Part shown: piece after piece, positions 48,902 to 60,200 of the stretch
Numbering within the stretch: position 1 is the first letter of the stretch
Layout of the letters: every line of letters starts with the position of its first letter
Assembly: GCA_964020085.1 (NCBI GenBank)
Contig: OZ026603.1
Coordinates: forward strand, 4,871,268 to 4,935,267
DNA: 64,000 bases
Reading direction: 5' to 3'
DNA from: Micromussa lordhowensis
Taxonomy: Eukaryota; Cnidaria; Anthozoa; Scleractinia; Lobophylliidae
Position numbers and translations under genes: made by a program
Notes under the pieces: generated by a model
What the model was told of the DNA's origin: nothing
Database searches by the model: none
What the model saw: the letters and a program-made list of their open reading frames with translations, nothing else

Positions 48902-50517
48902 CCTTGGCAAATTTGACATAGCTCGGCTTCACGGGCACTTTAAGAGGCGCGGTTTGCAGCAAAACTTTCTGCTAGGTTGGCACTTCAAGGACATTCTAGT
49001 TAAGACATGATGGCATTGGCGCCAGGGTGTTTTTTCTGGCCTTCTTTTTGCAGTAGTTTCCCCTGGTCCCAACTTTGCAGAATTTCAGAAAACGCGCGCT
49101 GGGGGTCCCCTTGGCAAATTTGACATAGCTCGGCTTCACGGGCACTTTAAGAGGCGCGGTTTGCAGCAAAATGTTCTGCTAGCTTGGCACTTCTAGGAAA
49201 TTTTAGTTAGGACATGATGGCATTGGTGCCAGGGTGTTTTTACTGGCCTTCTTTTTGCAGTAGTTTCCCCTGGTCCCAACTTTGCAGAATTTCAGAAAAC
49301 GCGCGCTGGGGGTCGCCTTGGCAAATTTGACATAGCTCGGCTTCACGGGCACTTTAAGAGGCGCGGTTTGCAGCAAAATGTTCTGCTAGGTTGGCATTTG
49401 AAGAAAATTCTAGTTAGGACATAATGGCATTGGCGCCAGGGTGTTTTTTCTGGCCTTCTTTTTGCAGTAGTTTCCCCTGGTCCCAACTTTGCAGAATTTC
49501 AGAAAACGCGCGGTGGGGGTCCCCTTGGCAAATTTGACATAGCTCGGCTTCATGGGCACTTTAAGAGGCGCGGTTTGCAGCAAAATGTTCTGCTAGGTTG
49601 GCACTTCAAGGAAATTTTAGTTAGAACATGATGGCATTGGCGCCAGGGTGTTTTTTCTGGCCTTCTTTTTGCAGTAGTTTCCCCTGGTCCCAACTTTGCA
49701 GAATTTCAGAAAACGCGCGCTGGGGGTCGCCTTGGCAAATTTGACATAGCTCGGCTTCACGGGCACTTTAAGAGGCGCGGTTTGCAGCAAAACTTTCTGC
49801 TAGGTTGGCACTTCAAGGACATTCTAGTTAAGACATGATGGCATTGGCGCCAGGGTGTTTTTTCTGGCCTTCTTTTTGCAGTAGTTTCCCCTGGTCCCAA
49901 CTTTGCAGAATTTCAGAAAACGCGCGCTGGGGGTCCCCTTGGCAAATTTGACATAGCTCGGCTTCACGGGCACTTTAAGAGGCGCGGTTTGCAGCAAAAT
50001 GTTCTGCTAGCTTGGCACTTCTAGGAAATTTTAGTTAGGACATGATGGCATTGGTGCCAGGGTGTTTTTACTGGCCTTCTTTTTGCAGTAGTTTCCCCTG
50101 GTCCCAACTTTGCAGAATTTCAGAAAACGCGCGCTGGGGGTCGCCTTGGCAAATTTGACATAGCTCGGCTTCACGGGCACTTTAAGAGGCGCGGTTTGCA
50201 GCAAAATGTTCTGCTAGGTTGGCATTTGAAGAAAATTCTAGTTAGGACATAATGGCATTGGCGCCAGGGTGTTTTTTCTGGCCTTCTTTTTGCAGTAGTT
50301 TCCCCTGGTCCCAACTTTGCAGAATTTCAGAAAACGCGCGGTGGGGGTCCCCTTGGCAAATTTGACATAGCTCGGCTTCATGGGCACTTTAAGAGGCGCG
50401 GTTTGCAGCAAAATGTTCTGCTAGGTTGGCACTTCAAGGAAATTTTAGTTAGAACATGATGGCATTGGCGCCAGGGTGTTTTTTCTGGCCTTCTTTTTGC
50501 AGTAGTTTCCCCTGGTC
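48902..50517 (+). repeat. 4-monomer block (828 bp) duplicated in tandem
   Basis: Shared rare variants sit exactly 828 bp apart: AAAACTTTCTGCTAGG (about 48,962 and 49,790), CTAGCTTGGCACTTCTAGG (49,180 and 50,008), CATTGGTGCCAGGG, and CGCGGTGGGGGTCC (about 49,509 and 50,337). The flanks diverge at GTCGCC against GTCCCC. Confidence 0.82.
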
Positions 50518-52645
50518 GCAACTTTGCAGAATTTCAGAAAACGCGCGCTGGGGGTCCCCTTGGCAAATTTGACATAGCTCGGCTTCACGGGCACTTTAAG
50601 AGGCGCGGTTTGCAGCAAAATGTTCTGCTAGGTTGGCATTTTAAGGAAATTTTAGTTAGGACATGATGGCATTGGCGCCAGGGTGTTTTTTCTGGCCTTC
50701 TTTTTGCAGTAGTTTCCCCTGGTCCCAACTTTGCAGAATTTCAGAAAACGCGCGCTGGGGGTCCCCTTGCCAAATTTGACATAGCTCGGCTTCACGGGCA
50801 CTTTAAGAGGCGCGGTTTGCAGCAAAATGTTCTGCTAGGTTGGCACTTTAAGGAAATCCTAGTTACGACATGATGGCATTGGCGCGAGGGTGTTTTCTCT
50901 GGCCTTCTTTTTGCAGTAGTTTTCTCTGGTCCCAACTTTGCAGAATTTCAGAAAACACGCGCTGGGGGTCCCCTTGGCAAATTTGACATAGCTCGGCTTC
51001 ACGGGCACTTTAAGAGGCGCGGTTTGCAGCAAAATGTTCTGCTAGGTTGGCACTTTAAGGGAATCTTAGTAAAGACATGATGGCATTGGCGCCAGGGTGT
51101 TTTTTCTGGCCTTCTTTTTGCAGTAGTTTCCCTTGGTCGCAACTTTGCAGAATTTCAGAAAACGCGCGCTGGGGGTCCCCTTGGCAAATTTGACATAGCT
51201 CGGCTTCACGGGCACTTTAAGAGGCGCGGTTTGCAGCAAAATGTTCTGCTAGGTTGGCATTTTAAGGAAGTTCTAGTTAGGACATGATGGCATTGGCGCC
51301 AGAGTGTTTTTTCTGGCCTTCTTTTTGCAGTAGTTTCCCCTGGTCCCAACTTTGCAGAATTTCAGAAAACGCGCGCTGGGGGTCCCCTTGGCAAATTTGA
51401 CATAGCTCGGCTTCACGGGCACTTTAAGAGGCGCGATTTGCAGCAAAATGTTCTGCTAGGTTGGCACTTTAAGGAAATGCTAGTTAGGATATGATGGCAT
51501 TGGCGCCAGGGTGTTTTTTCTGGCCTTCTTTTTGCAGTAGTTTCCCCTGGTCCCAACTTTGCAGAATTTCAGAAAACGCGCGCTGGGGGTCCCCTTGGCA
51601 AATTTGACATAGCTCGGCTTCACGGGCACTTTAAGAGGCGCGGTTTGCAGCAAAATGTTCTGCTAGGTTGGCACTTCAAGGAAATGGTAGTTAGCACATG
51701 ATGGCATTGGCGCCAGGGTGTTTTTTCTGGCCTTCTTTTTGCAGAAGTTTTCCCTGGTCCCAACTTTGCAGAATTTCAGAAAACGCGCGCTGGGGGTCTC
51801 CTTGGAAAATTTGACATAGCTCGGCTTCACGGGCACTTTAAGAGGCGCGGTTTGCAGCAAAATGTTTTGCTAGGTTGGCACTTTAAGGAAATTTTAGTTA
51901 GGACATGATGGCATTGGCGCCAGGGTGTTTTTTTTGGCCTTCTTTTTGCAGTAGTTTCCCCTGGTCCCAACTTTGCAGAATTTCAGAAAACGCGCGCTGG
52001 GGGTCCCCTTGGCAAATTTGACATAGCTCGGCTTCACGGGCACTTTAAGAGGCGCGGTTTGCAGCAAAATGTTCTGCTAGGTTGGCACTTCTAGGAAATA
52101 TTTCAGTTAGGACATGATGGCATTGGCGCCAGGGTGTTTTTACTGGCCTTCTTTTTGCAGTAGTTTCCCCTGGTCCCAACTTTGCAGAATTTCAGAGAAC
52201 GCGCGCTGGGGGTCCCCTTGGCAAATTTGACATAGCTAGGCTTCACGGGCACTTTAAGAGGCGCGGTTTGCAGCAAAATGTTCTGCTAGGTTGGCACTTC
52301 AAGGAATTTTAGTTAGGACATGATGGCATTAGCGCCAGGGTGTGTTTTTTGGCCTTCTTTTTGCAGTAGTTTCCCCTGGTCCCAAATTTGCAGAATTTCA
52401 GAAAACGCGCGCTGGGGGTCGCCTTGGCAAATTTGACATAGCTCGGCTTCACGGGCACTTTAAGAGGCGTGGTTTGCAGCAAAATGTTTTGCTAGGTTGG
52501 CACTTCAAGGAAATTCTAGTTAGGACATGATGGCATTGGCGCCAGGGTGTTTTTTCTGGCCTTCTTTTTGCAGTAGTTTCCCCTGGTCCCAACTTTGCAG
52601 AATTTCAGAAAACGCGCGCTGGGGGTCCCCTTGGCAAATTTGACA
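50505..52645 (+). repeat. ~10-monomer block also present at about 22,990-25,130
   Basis: A series of rare variants occurs in the same order and spacing at an offset of 27,515 bp: CTTGCCAAATTTG, TTTTCTCTGGTCC, TTAGTAAAGACATG (51,066 against 23,551), GGAAGTTCTAGTTAGG, GCGCCAGAGTG, GGCGCGATTTGC, GGATATGATGG, TTAGCACATGATGG with GCAGAAGTTTTCC, and GTGTGTTTTTTGGCC. Scattered differences between the two copies are more frequent than between the tandem duplications. Confidence 0.8.
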
Positions 52646-54819
52646 TAGCTCGGCTTCATGGGCACTTTAAGAGGCGCGGTTTGCAGCAAAATGTTCTACT
52701 AGGTTGGCACTTCAAGGAAATCTTAGTTAGAACATGATGGCATTGGCGCCAGGGTGTTTTTTCTGGCCTTCTTTTTGCAGTAGTTTCCCCTGGTCCCAAC
52801 TTTGCAGAATTTCAGAAAACGCGCGCTGGGGGTCCCCTTGGCAAATTTGACATAGCTCGGCTTCACGGGCACTTTAAGAGGCGCGGTTTGCAGCAAAACT
52901 TTCTGCTAGGTTGGCACTTCAAGGACATTCTAGTTAAGACATGGTGGCATTGGCGCCAGGGTGTTTTTTCTGGCCTTCTTTTTGCAGTAGTTTCCCCTGG
53001 TCCCAATTTTGTAGAATTTTAGAAAACGCGCGCTGGGGGTCCCCTTGGCAAATTTGACATAGCTCGGCTTCACGGGCACTTTAAGAGGCGTGGTTTGCAG
53101 CAAAATGTTCTGCTAGGTTGGCACTTCAACGAAATCTTAGTTAGGACATGATGGCATTGGCGCCAGGGTGTTTTTTCTGGCCTTCTTTTTGCAGTTTTCC
53201 CTGGTCCCAACTTTGCAGAATTTCAGAAAACGCACGCTGGGGGTCCCCTTGGCAAATTTGACATAGCTCGGCTTCACGGGGACTTTAAGAGGCGCGGGTT
53301 GCAGCAAAATGTTCTGCTAGGTTGGCATTTTAAGGAAATCCTAGATAGAACATGATGGCATTGGCGCCAGGGTGTTTTTTTTGGCCTTCTTTTTGCAGTA
53401 GTTTCCCCTGGTCCCAACTTTGCAGAATTTCAGAAAACGCGCGCTGGGGGTCCCCTTGCCAAATTTGACATAGCTCGGCTTCACGGGCACTTTAAGAGGC
53501 GCGGTTTGCAGCAAAATGTTCTGCTAGGTTGGCACTTTAAGGAAATTCTAGTTAGGACATGATGGCATTGGCGCCAGGGTGTTTTTTTTGGCCTTTTATT
53601 TGCAGTAGTTTACCCTGGTCCCAACTTTGCAGAATTTCAGAAAACGCGCGCTGGGGGTCCCCTTGGCAAATTTGACATAGCTCGGCTTCACGGGCACTTT
53701 AAGACGCGTGGTTTGCACCAAAATGTTCTGCTAGGTTGGCACTTGAAGAAAATCCTTGTTAGGACATAATGGCATTGGCGCCAGGGTGTTTTTTCTGGCC
53801 TTCTTTTTGCAGTAGTTTCCCCTGGTCCCAACTTTGCAGAATTTCAGAAAACGCGCGCTGGGGGTCCCCTTGGCAAATTTGACATAGCTCGGCTTCATGG
53901 GCACTTTAAGAGGCGCGGTTTGCAGCAAAATGTTCTGCTAGGTTGGCACTTCAAGGAAATCTTAGTTAGAACATGATGGCATTGGCGCCAGGGTGTTTTT
54001 TCTGGCCTTCTTTTTGCAGTAGTTTCCCCTGGTCCCAACTTTGCAGAATTTCAGAAAACGCGCGCTGGGGGTCCCCTTGGCAAATTTGACATAGCTCGGC
54101 TTCACGGGCACTTTAAGAGGCGCGGTTTGCAGCAAAACTTTCTGCTAGGTTGGCACTTCAAGGACATTCTAGTTAAGACATGATGGCATTGGCGCCAGGG
54201 TGTTTTTTCTGGCCTTCTTTTTGCAGTAGTTTCCCCTGGTCCCAACTTTGCAGAATTTCAGAAAACGCGCGCTGGGGGTCCCCTTGGCAAATTTGACATA
54301 GCTCGGCTTCACGGGCACTTTAAGAGGCGCGGTTTGCAGCAAAATGTTCTGCTAGGTTGGCACTTTAAGGAAATCTTAGTTGGGACATGATGGCATTGAC
54401 GCCAGGGTGTTTTTTCTGGCCTTCTTTTTGCAGTAGTTTTCCCTGGTCCCAAGTTTGCAGAATTTCAGAAAACGCGCGCTGGGGGTCCCCTTGGCAAATT
54501 TGACATAGCTCGGCTTCACGGGCACTTTAAGAGGCGCGGTTTGCAGCAAAATGTTCTGCTAGGTTGGCACTTTAAGGAAATTCTAGTTAGGACATGATAG
54601 CATTGGCGGCAGGGTGTTTTTTTTGGCCTTCTATTTGCAGTAGTTTACCCTGGTCCCAACTTTGCAGAATTTTAGAAAACGCGCGCTGGGGGTCCCCTTG
54701 GCAAATTTGACATAGCTCGGCTTCACGGGCACTTTAAGAGGCGCGGTTTGCAGCAAAATGTTCTGCTAGGTTGGCACTTCAAGGACATTCTAGTTAAGAC
54801 ATGATGGCATTGGCGCCAG
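52646..54819 (+). repeat. Mosaic B monomers with CpG-derived variants
   Basis: About 10-11 monomers that mix variants seen elsewhere: CTTCATGGGCAC, GGACATAATGG, TTCTATTTGCAG or TTTTATTTGCAG, AAAACTTTCTGC, GACGCCAGGG, and one short TTTTTGCAGTTTTCCC unit near 53,190. No clean tandem duplication is seen. They look like rearranged pieces of the blocks at 44.7-50.5 kb. Confidence 0.75.
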
Positions 54820-57043
54820 GGTGTTTTTTCTGGCCTTCTTTTTGCAGTAGTTTCCCCTGGTCCCAACTTTGCAGAATTTCAGAAAACGCGCGCTGGGGGT
54901 CCCCTTGGCAAATTTGACATAGCTCGGCTTCACGGGCACTTTAAGAGGCGCGGTTTGCAGCAAAATGTTCTGCTAGGTTGGCACTTTAAGGAAATGCTAG
55001 TTAGGACATGATGGCATTGGCGCCAGGTTGTTTTTTCTGGCCTTCTTTTTGCAGTAGTTTCCCCTGGTCCCAACTTTGCAGAATTTCAGAAAACGCGCGC
55101 TGGGGGTCCCCTTGGCAAATTTGACATAGCTCGGCTTCACGGGCACTTTAAGAGGCGCGGTTTGCAGCAAAATGTTCTGCTAGGTTGGCACTTTAAGGAC
55201 ATTCTAGTTAGGCATTGGCGCCAGGGTGTTTTTTCTGGCCTTCTTTTTGCAGTAGTTTCCCCTGGTCCCAACTGTGCAGAATTTCAGAAAACGCGCGCTG
55301 GGGGTCCCCTTGGCAAATTTGACATAGCTCGGCTTCACGGGCACTTTAAGAGGCGCGGTTTGCAGCAAAATGTTCTGTTAGGTTGGCACTTTAAGGAAAT
55401 TCTAGTTTAAACATGATGGCATTGGCGCCAGGGTGTTTTTTCTGGCCTTGTTTTTGCAGTAGTTTGCCCTGGTCCCAACTTTGCAGAATTTCAGAAAACG
55501 CGCGCTGGGGGTCCCCTTGGCAAATTTGACATAGCTCGGCTACACGGGCACTTTAAGAGGCGCGGTTTGCAGCAAAATGTTTTGCTTGGTTAGCACTTTA
55601 AGGAAATTTAAGTTAGGACATGATGGCATTGGTGCCAGGGTTTTTTTCTGGCCTTCTTTTTGCAGTAGTTTCCCCTGGTCCCAACTTTGCAGAATTTCAG
55701 AAAACGCGCGCTGGGGGTCCCCTTGGCAAATTTGACATAGCTCGGCTTCACGGGCACTTTAAGAGGCGCGGTTTGCAGCAAAATGTTCTGCTAGGTTGGC
55801 ACTTGAAGGAAATTCTAGTTAGGACATGATGGCATTGGCGCCAGGGTGTTTTTTTGGCCTTCTTTTTGAAGTTGTTTCCCCTGGTCCCAACTTTGCAGAA
55901 TTTCAGAAAACGCGCGCTGGGGGTCCCCTTGGCAAATTTGACATAGCTCGGCTTCTCGGGCACTTTAAGAGGCGCGGTTTGCAGCAAAATGTTCTGCTAG
56001 GTTGGCACTTGAAGGAAATCCTAGTTAGGACATGATGGCATTGGCGCCAGCGTGTTTTTTCTGGCCTTCTTTTTGCAGTAGTTTCCCCTGGTCCCAACTT
56101 TGCAGAATTTCAGAAAACGCGCGCTGGGGGTCCCCTTGGCAAATTTGACATAGCTCGGCTTCACGGGCACTTTAAGAGGCGCGGTTTGCAGCAAAATGTT
56201 CTGCTAGGTTGGCACTTTAAGGAAATGCTAGTTAGGACATGATGGCATTGGCGCCAGGGTGTTTTTTCTGGCCTTCTTTTTGCAGTAGTTTCCCCTGGTC
56301 CCAACTTTGCAGAATTTCAGAAAACGCGCGCTGGGGGTCCCCTTGGCAAATTTGACATAGCTCGGCTTCACGGGCACTTTAAGAGGCGCGGTTTGCAGCA
56401 AAATGTTCTGCTAGGTTGGCACTTTAAGGACATTCTAGTTAGGCATTGGCGCCAGGGTGTTTTTTCTGGCCTTCTTTTTGCAGTAGTTTCCCCTGGTCCC
56501 AACTGTGCAGAATTTCAGAAAACGCGCGCTGGGGGTCCCCTTGGCAAATTTGACATAGCTCGGCTTCACGGGCACTTTAAGAGGCGCGGTTTGCAGCAAA
56601 ATGTTCTGTTAGGTTGGCACTTTAAGGAAATTCTAGTTTCAACATGATGGCATTGGCGCCAGGGTGTTTTTTCTGGCCTTGTTTTTGCAGTAGTTTGCCC
56701 TGGTCCCAACTTTGCAGAATTTCAGAAAACGCGCGCTGGGGGTCCCCTTGGCAAATTTGACATAGCTCGGCTACACGGGCACTTTAAGAGGCGCGGTTTG
56801 CAGCAAAATGTTTTGCTTGGTTAGCACTTTAAGGAAATTTAAGTTAGGACATGATGGCATTGGTGCCAGGGTTTTTTTCTGGCCTTCTTTTTGCAGTAGT
56901 TTCCCCTGGTCCCAACTTTGCAGAATTTCAGAAAACGCGCGCTGGGGGTCCCCTTGGCAAATTTGACATAGCTCGGCTTCACGGGCACTTTAAGAGGCGC
57001 GGTTTGCAGCAAAATGTTCTGCTAGGTTGGCACTTGAAGGAAA
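54820..57043 (+). repeat. 6-monomer block (1,231 bp) duplicated in tandem
   Basis: The block recurs at +1,231 with the same odd monomers: a 198-bp unit lacking 9 bp (TTAGG joined to CATTGG near 55,211 and 56,441), CCCAACTGTGCAG, TGGCCTTGTTTTTGC with TTTGCCCTGG, CGGCTACACGGGC, TTGCTTGGTTAGCAC, and GGTGCCAGGGTTTTTTTC. The 9-bp deletion accounts for most of the shortfall from 6 x 207. Confidence 0.85.
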
Positions 57044-57261
57044 TCCTAGTTAGGACATGATGGCATTGGCGCCAGGGTGTTTTTTCTGGCCTTCTTTTTG
57101 CAGTAGTTTCCCCTGGTCCCAACTTTGCAGAATTTCAGAAAACGCGCGCTGGGGGTCCCCTTGGCAAATTTGACATAGCTCGGCTTCACGGGCACTTTAA
57201 GAGGCGCGGTTTGCAGCAAAATGTTCTGCTAGGTTGGCACTTGAAGGAAATCCTAGTTAGG

Positions 57262-60200
57262 ACATGATGGCATTGGCGTCAGGGTGTTTTTTCTGGCCTT
57301 CTTTTTGCAGTAGTTTCCCCTGGTCCCAACTTTGCAGAATTTCAGAAAACGCGCGCTAGGGGTCCCCTTGGCAAATTTGACATAGCTCGGCTTCACGGGC
57401 ACTTTAAGAGGCGTGGTTTGCAGCAAAATGTTTTGCTAGGTTGGCACTTCAAGGAAATCGTAGTTACGACATGATGGCATTGGCGTCAGGGTGTTTTTTC
57501 TGGCCTTCTTTTTGCAGTAGTTTCCCCTGGTCCCAACTTTGCAGAATTTCAGAAAACGCGCGCTGGGGGTCCCCTTGGCAAATTTGACATAGCTCGGCTT
57601 CACGGGCACTTTAAGAGGCGTGGTTTGCAGCAAAATGTTTTGCTAGGTTGGCACTTTAAGGACATTCTAGTTAGGACATGATGGCATTGGCGCCAGGGTG
57701 TTTTTTCTGGCCTTCTTTTTGCAGTAGTTTCCCCTGGTCCCAACTTTGCAGAATTTCAGAAAACGCGCGCTGGGGGTCCCCTTGGCAAATTTCACATAGC
57801 TCGGCTTCACGGGCACTTTAAGACGCGCGGTTTGCAGCAAAATGTTCTGCTAGGTTGGCACTTCAAGGAAATCCTAGTTAGGACATGATGGCATTGGCGC
57901 CAGGGTGTTTTTTCTGGCCTTCTTTTTGCAGTAGTTTCCCCTGGTCCCAACTTTGCAGAATTTCAGAAAACGCGCGCTGGGGGTCCCCTTCGTAAATTTG
58001 ACATAGCTCGGCTTCACGGGCACTTTAAGAGGCGCGGTTTGCAGTAAAATGTTCTGCTAGGTTGGCTTTTTAAGGAAATCCTAGTTAAAACATGATGGCA
58101 TTGGCGCCAGGGTGTTTTTTCTGGCCTTCTTTTTGCAGTAGTTTCCCCTGGTCCCAACTTTGCAGAATTTCAGAAAACGTGCGCTGGGGGTCCCCTTGGC
58201 AAATTTGACATAGCTCGGCTTCACGGGCACTTTAAGAGGCGCGGTTTGCAGCAAAATGTTCTGCTAGGTTGGCACTTGAAGGAAATTTTAGTTACGACAT
58301 GATGGCATTGGCGCCAGGGTGTTTTTCCTGGCCTTCTTTTTGCAGTAGTTTCCCCTGGTCCCAACTTTGCAGAATCTAGAAAACGCGCGCTGGGGGTCCC
58401 CTTGGCAAATTTTACATAGCTCGGCTTCACGGGCACTTTAAGAGGCGCGGTTTGCAGCAAAATGTTTTGCTAGGTTGGCATTTTAAGGAAATTTTAGATA
58501 GAACATGATGGCATTGGCGCCAGGGTGTTTTTTCTGGCCTTCTTTTTGCAGTAGTTTCCCCTGGTCCCAACTTTGCAGAATTTCAGAAAACGCGCGCTGG
58601 GGGTCCCCTTGGCAAATTTGACATAGCTCGGCTTCACGGGCACTTTAAGAGACGTGGTTTGCAGCAAAATCTTCTGCTAGATTGGCACTTGAAGGAAATC
58701 TTAGTTAGGACATGATGGCATTGGCGCCAGGGTGTTTTTTTTGGCCTTCTTTTTGCAGTAGTTTCCCCTGGTCCCAACTTTGCAGAATTTCAGAAAACGC
58801 GCGCTGGGGGTCCCCTTGGCAAATTTGACATAGCTCGGCTTCACGGGCACTTTAAGAGGCGCGGTTTTCAGCAAAATGTTCTGCTAGGTCGGCACTTTAA
58901 GGAAATTTTAGTTAGGACATGATGGCACTGGCGCCAGGGTGTTTTTTCTGGCCTTCTTTTTGCAGTAGTTTCCCCTGGTCCCAACTTTGCAGAAGTTTAG
59001 AAAACGCGTGCTGGGGGTCCCCTTGGCAAATTTGACATAGCTCGGCTTCACGGGCACTTTAAGAGGCGCGGTTTGCAGCAAACTGTTCTGCTAGGTTGGC
59101 ACTTTAAGGAAATCGTAGTTAGGACATGATGGCATTGGCGACAGGGTGTTTTTCTGGCCTTCTTTTTGCAGTAGTTTTCCCTGGTCCCAACTTTGCAGAA
59201 TTTCAGAAAACGCGCGCTGGGGGTCCCCTTGGCAAATTTGACATAGCTCGGTTTCACGGGCACTTTAAGAGGCGCGGCTTGCAGCAAAATGTTCTGCTAG
59301 GTTGGCACTTCAAGGAATTTGTAGTTAAAACATGATGGCATTGGCGCCAGGGTGTTTTTTCTGGCCTTCTTTTTGCAGTAGTTTCCCTTGGTCCCAACTT
59401 TGCAGAATTTCAGAAAACGCGCGCTGGGGGTCCCCTTGGCAAATTTGACATAGCTCGGCTTCACGGGCACTTTAAGAGGCGCGGTTTGCAGCAAAATGTT
59501 CTGCTAGGTTGGCACTTGAAGGAAATTCTAGTTAGGACATGATGGCATTGGCGCCAGGGTGTTTTTTTGGCCTTCTTTTTGAAGTTGTTTCCCCTGGTCC
59601 CAACTTTGCAGAATTTCAGAAAACGCGCGCTGGGGGTCCCCTTGGCAAATTTGACATAGCTCGGCTTCACGGGCACTTTAAGAGGCGCGGTTTGCAGCAA
59701 AATGTTCTGCTAGGTTGGCACTTTAAGGACATTCTAGTTAGGCATTGGCGCCAGGGTGTTTTTTCTGGCCTTGTTTTTGCAGTAGTTTGCCCTGGTCCCA
59801 ACTTTGCAGAATTTCAGAAAACGCGCGCTGGGGGTCCCCTTGGCAAATTTGACATAGCTCGGCTACACGGGCACTTTAAGAGGCGCGGTTTGCAGCAAAA
59901 TGTTTTGCTTGGTTAGCACTTTAAGGAAATTTAAGTTAAGACATGATGGCATTGGTGCCAGGGTTTTTTTCTGGCCTTCTTTTTGCAGTAGTTTCCCCTG
60001 GTCCCAACTTTGCAGAATTTCAGAAAACGCGCGCTGGGGGTCCCCTTGGCAAATTTGACATAGCTCGGCTTCACGGGCACTTTAAGAGGCGCGGTTTGCA
60101 GCAAAATGTTCTGCTAGGTTGGCACTTGAAGGAAATTCTAGTTAGGACATGATGGCATTGGCGCCAGGGTGTTTTTTCTGGCCTTCTTTTTGCAGTAGTT

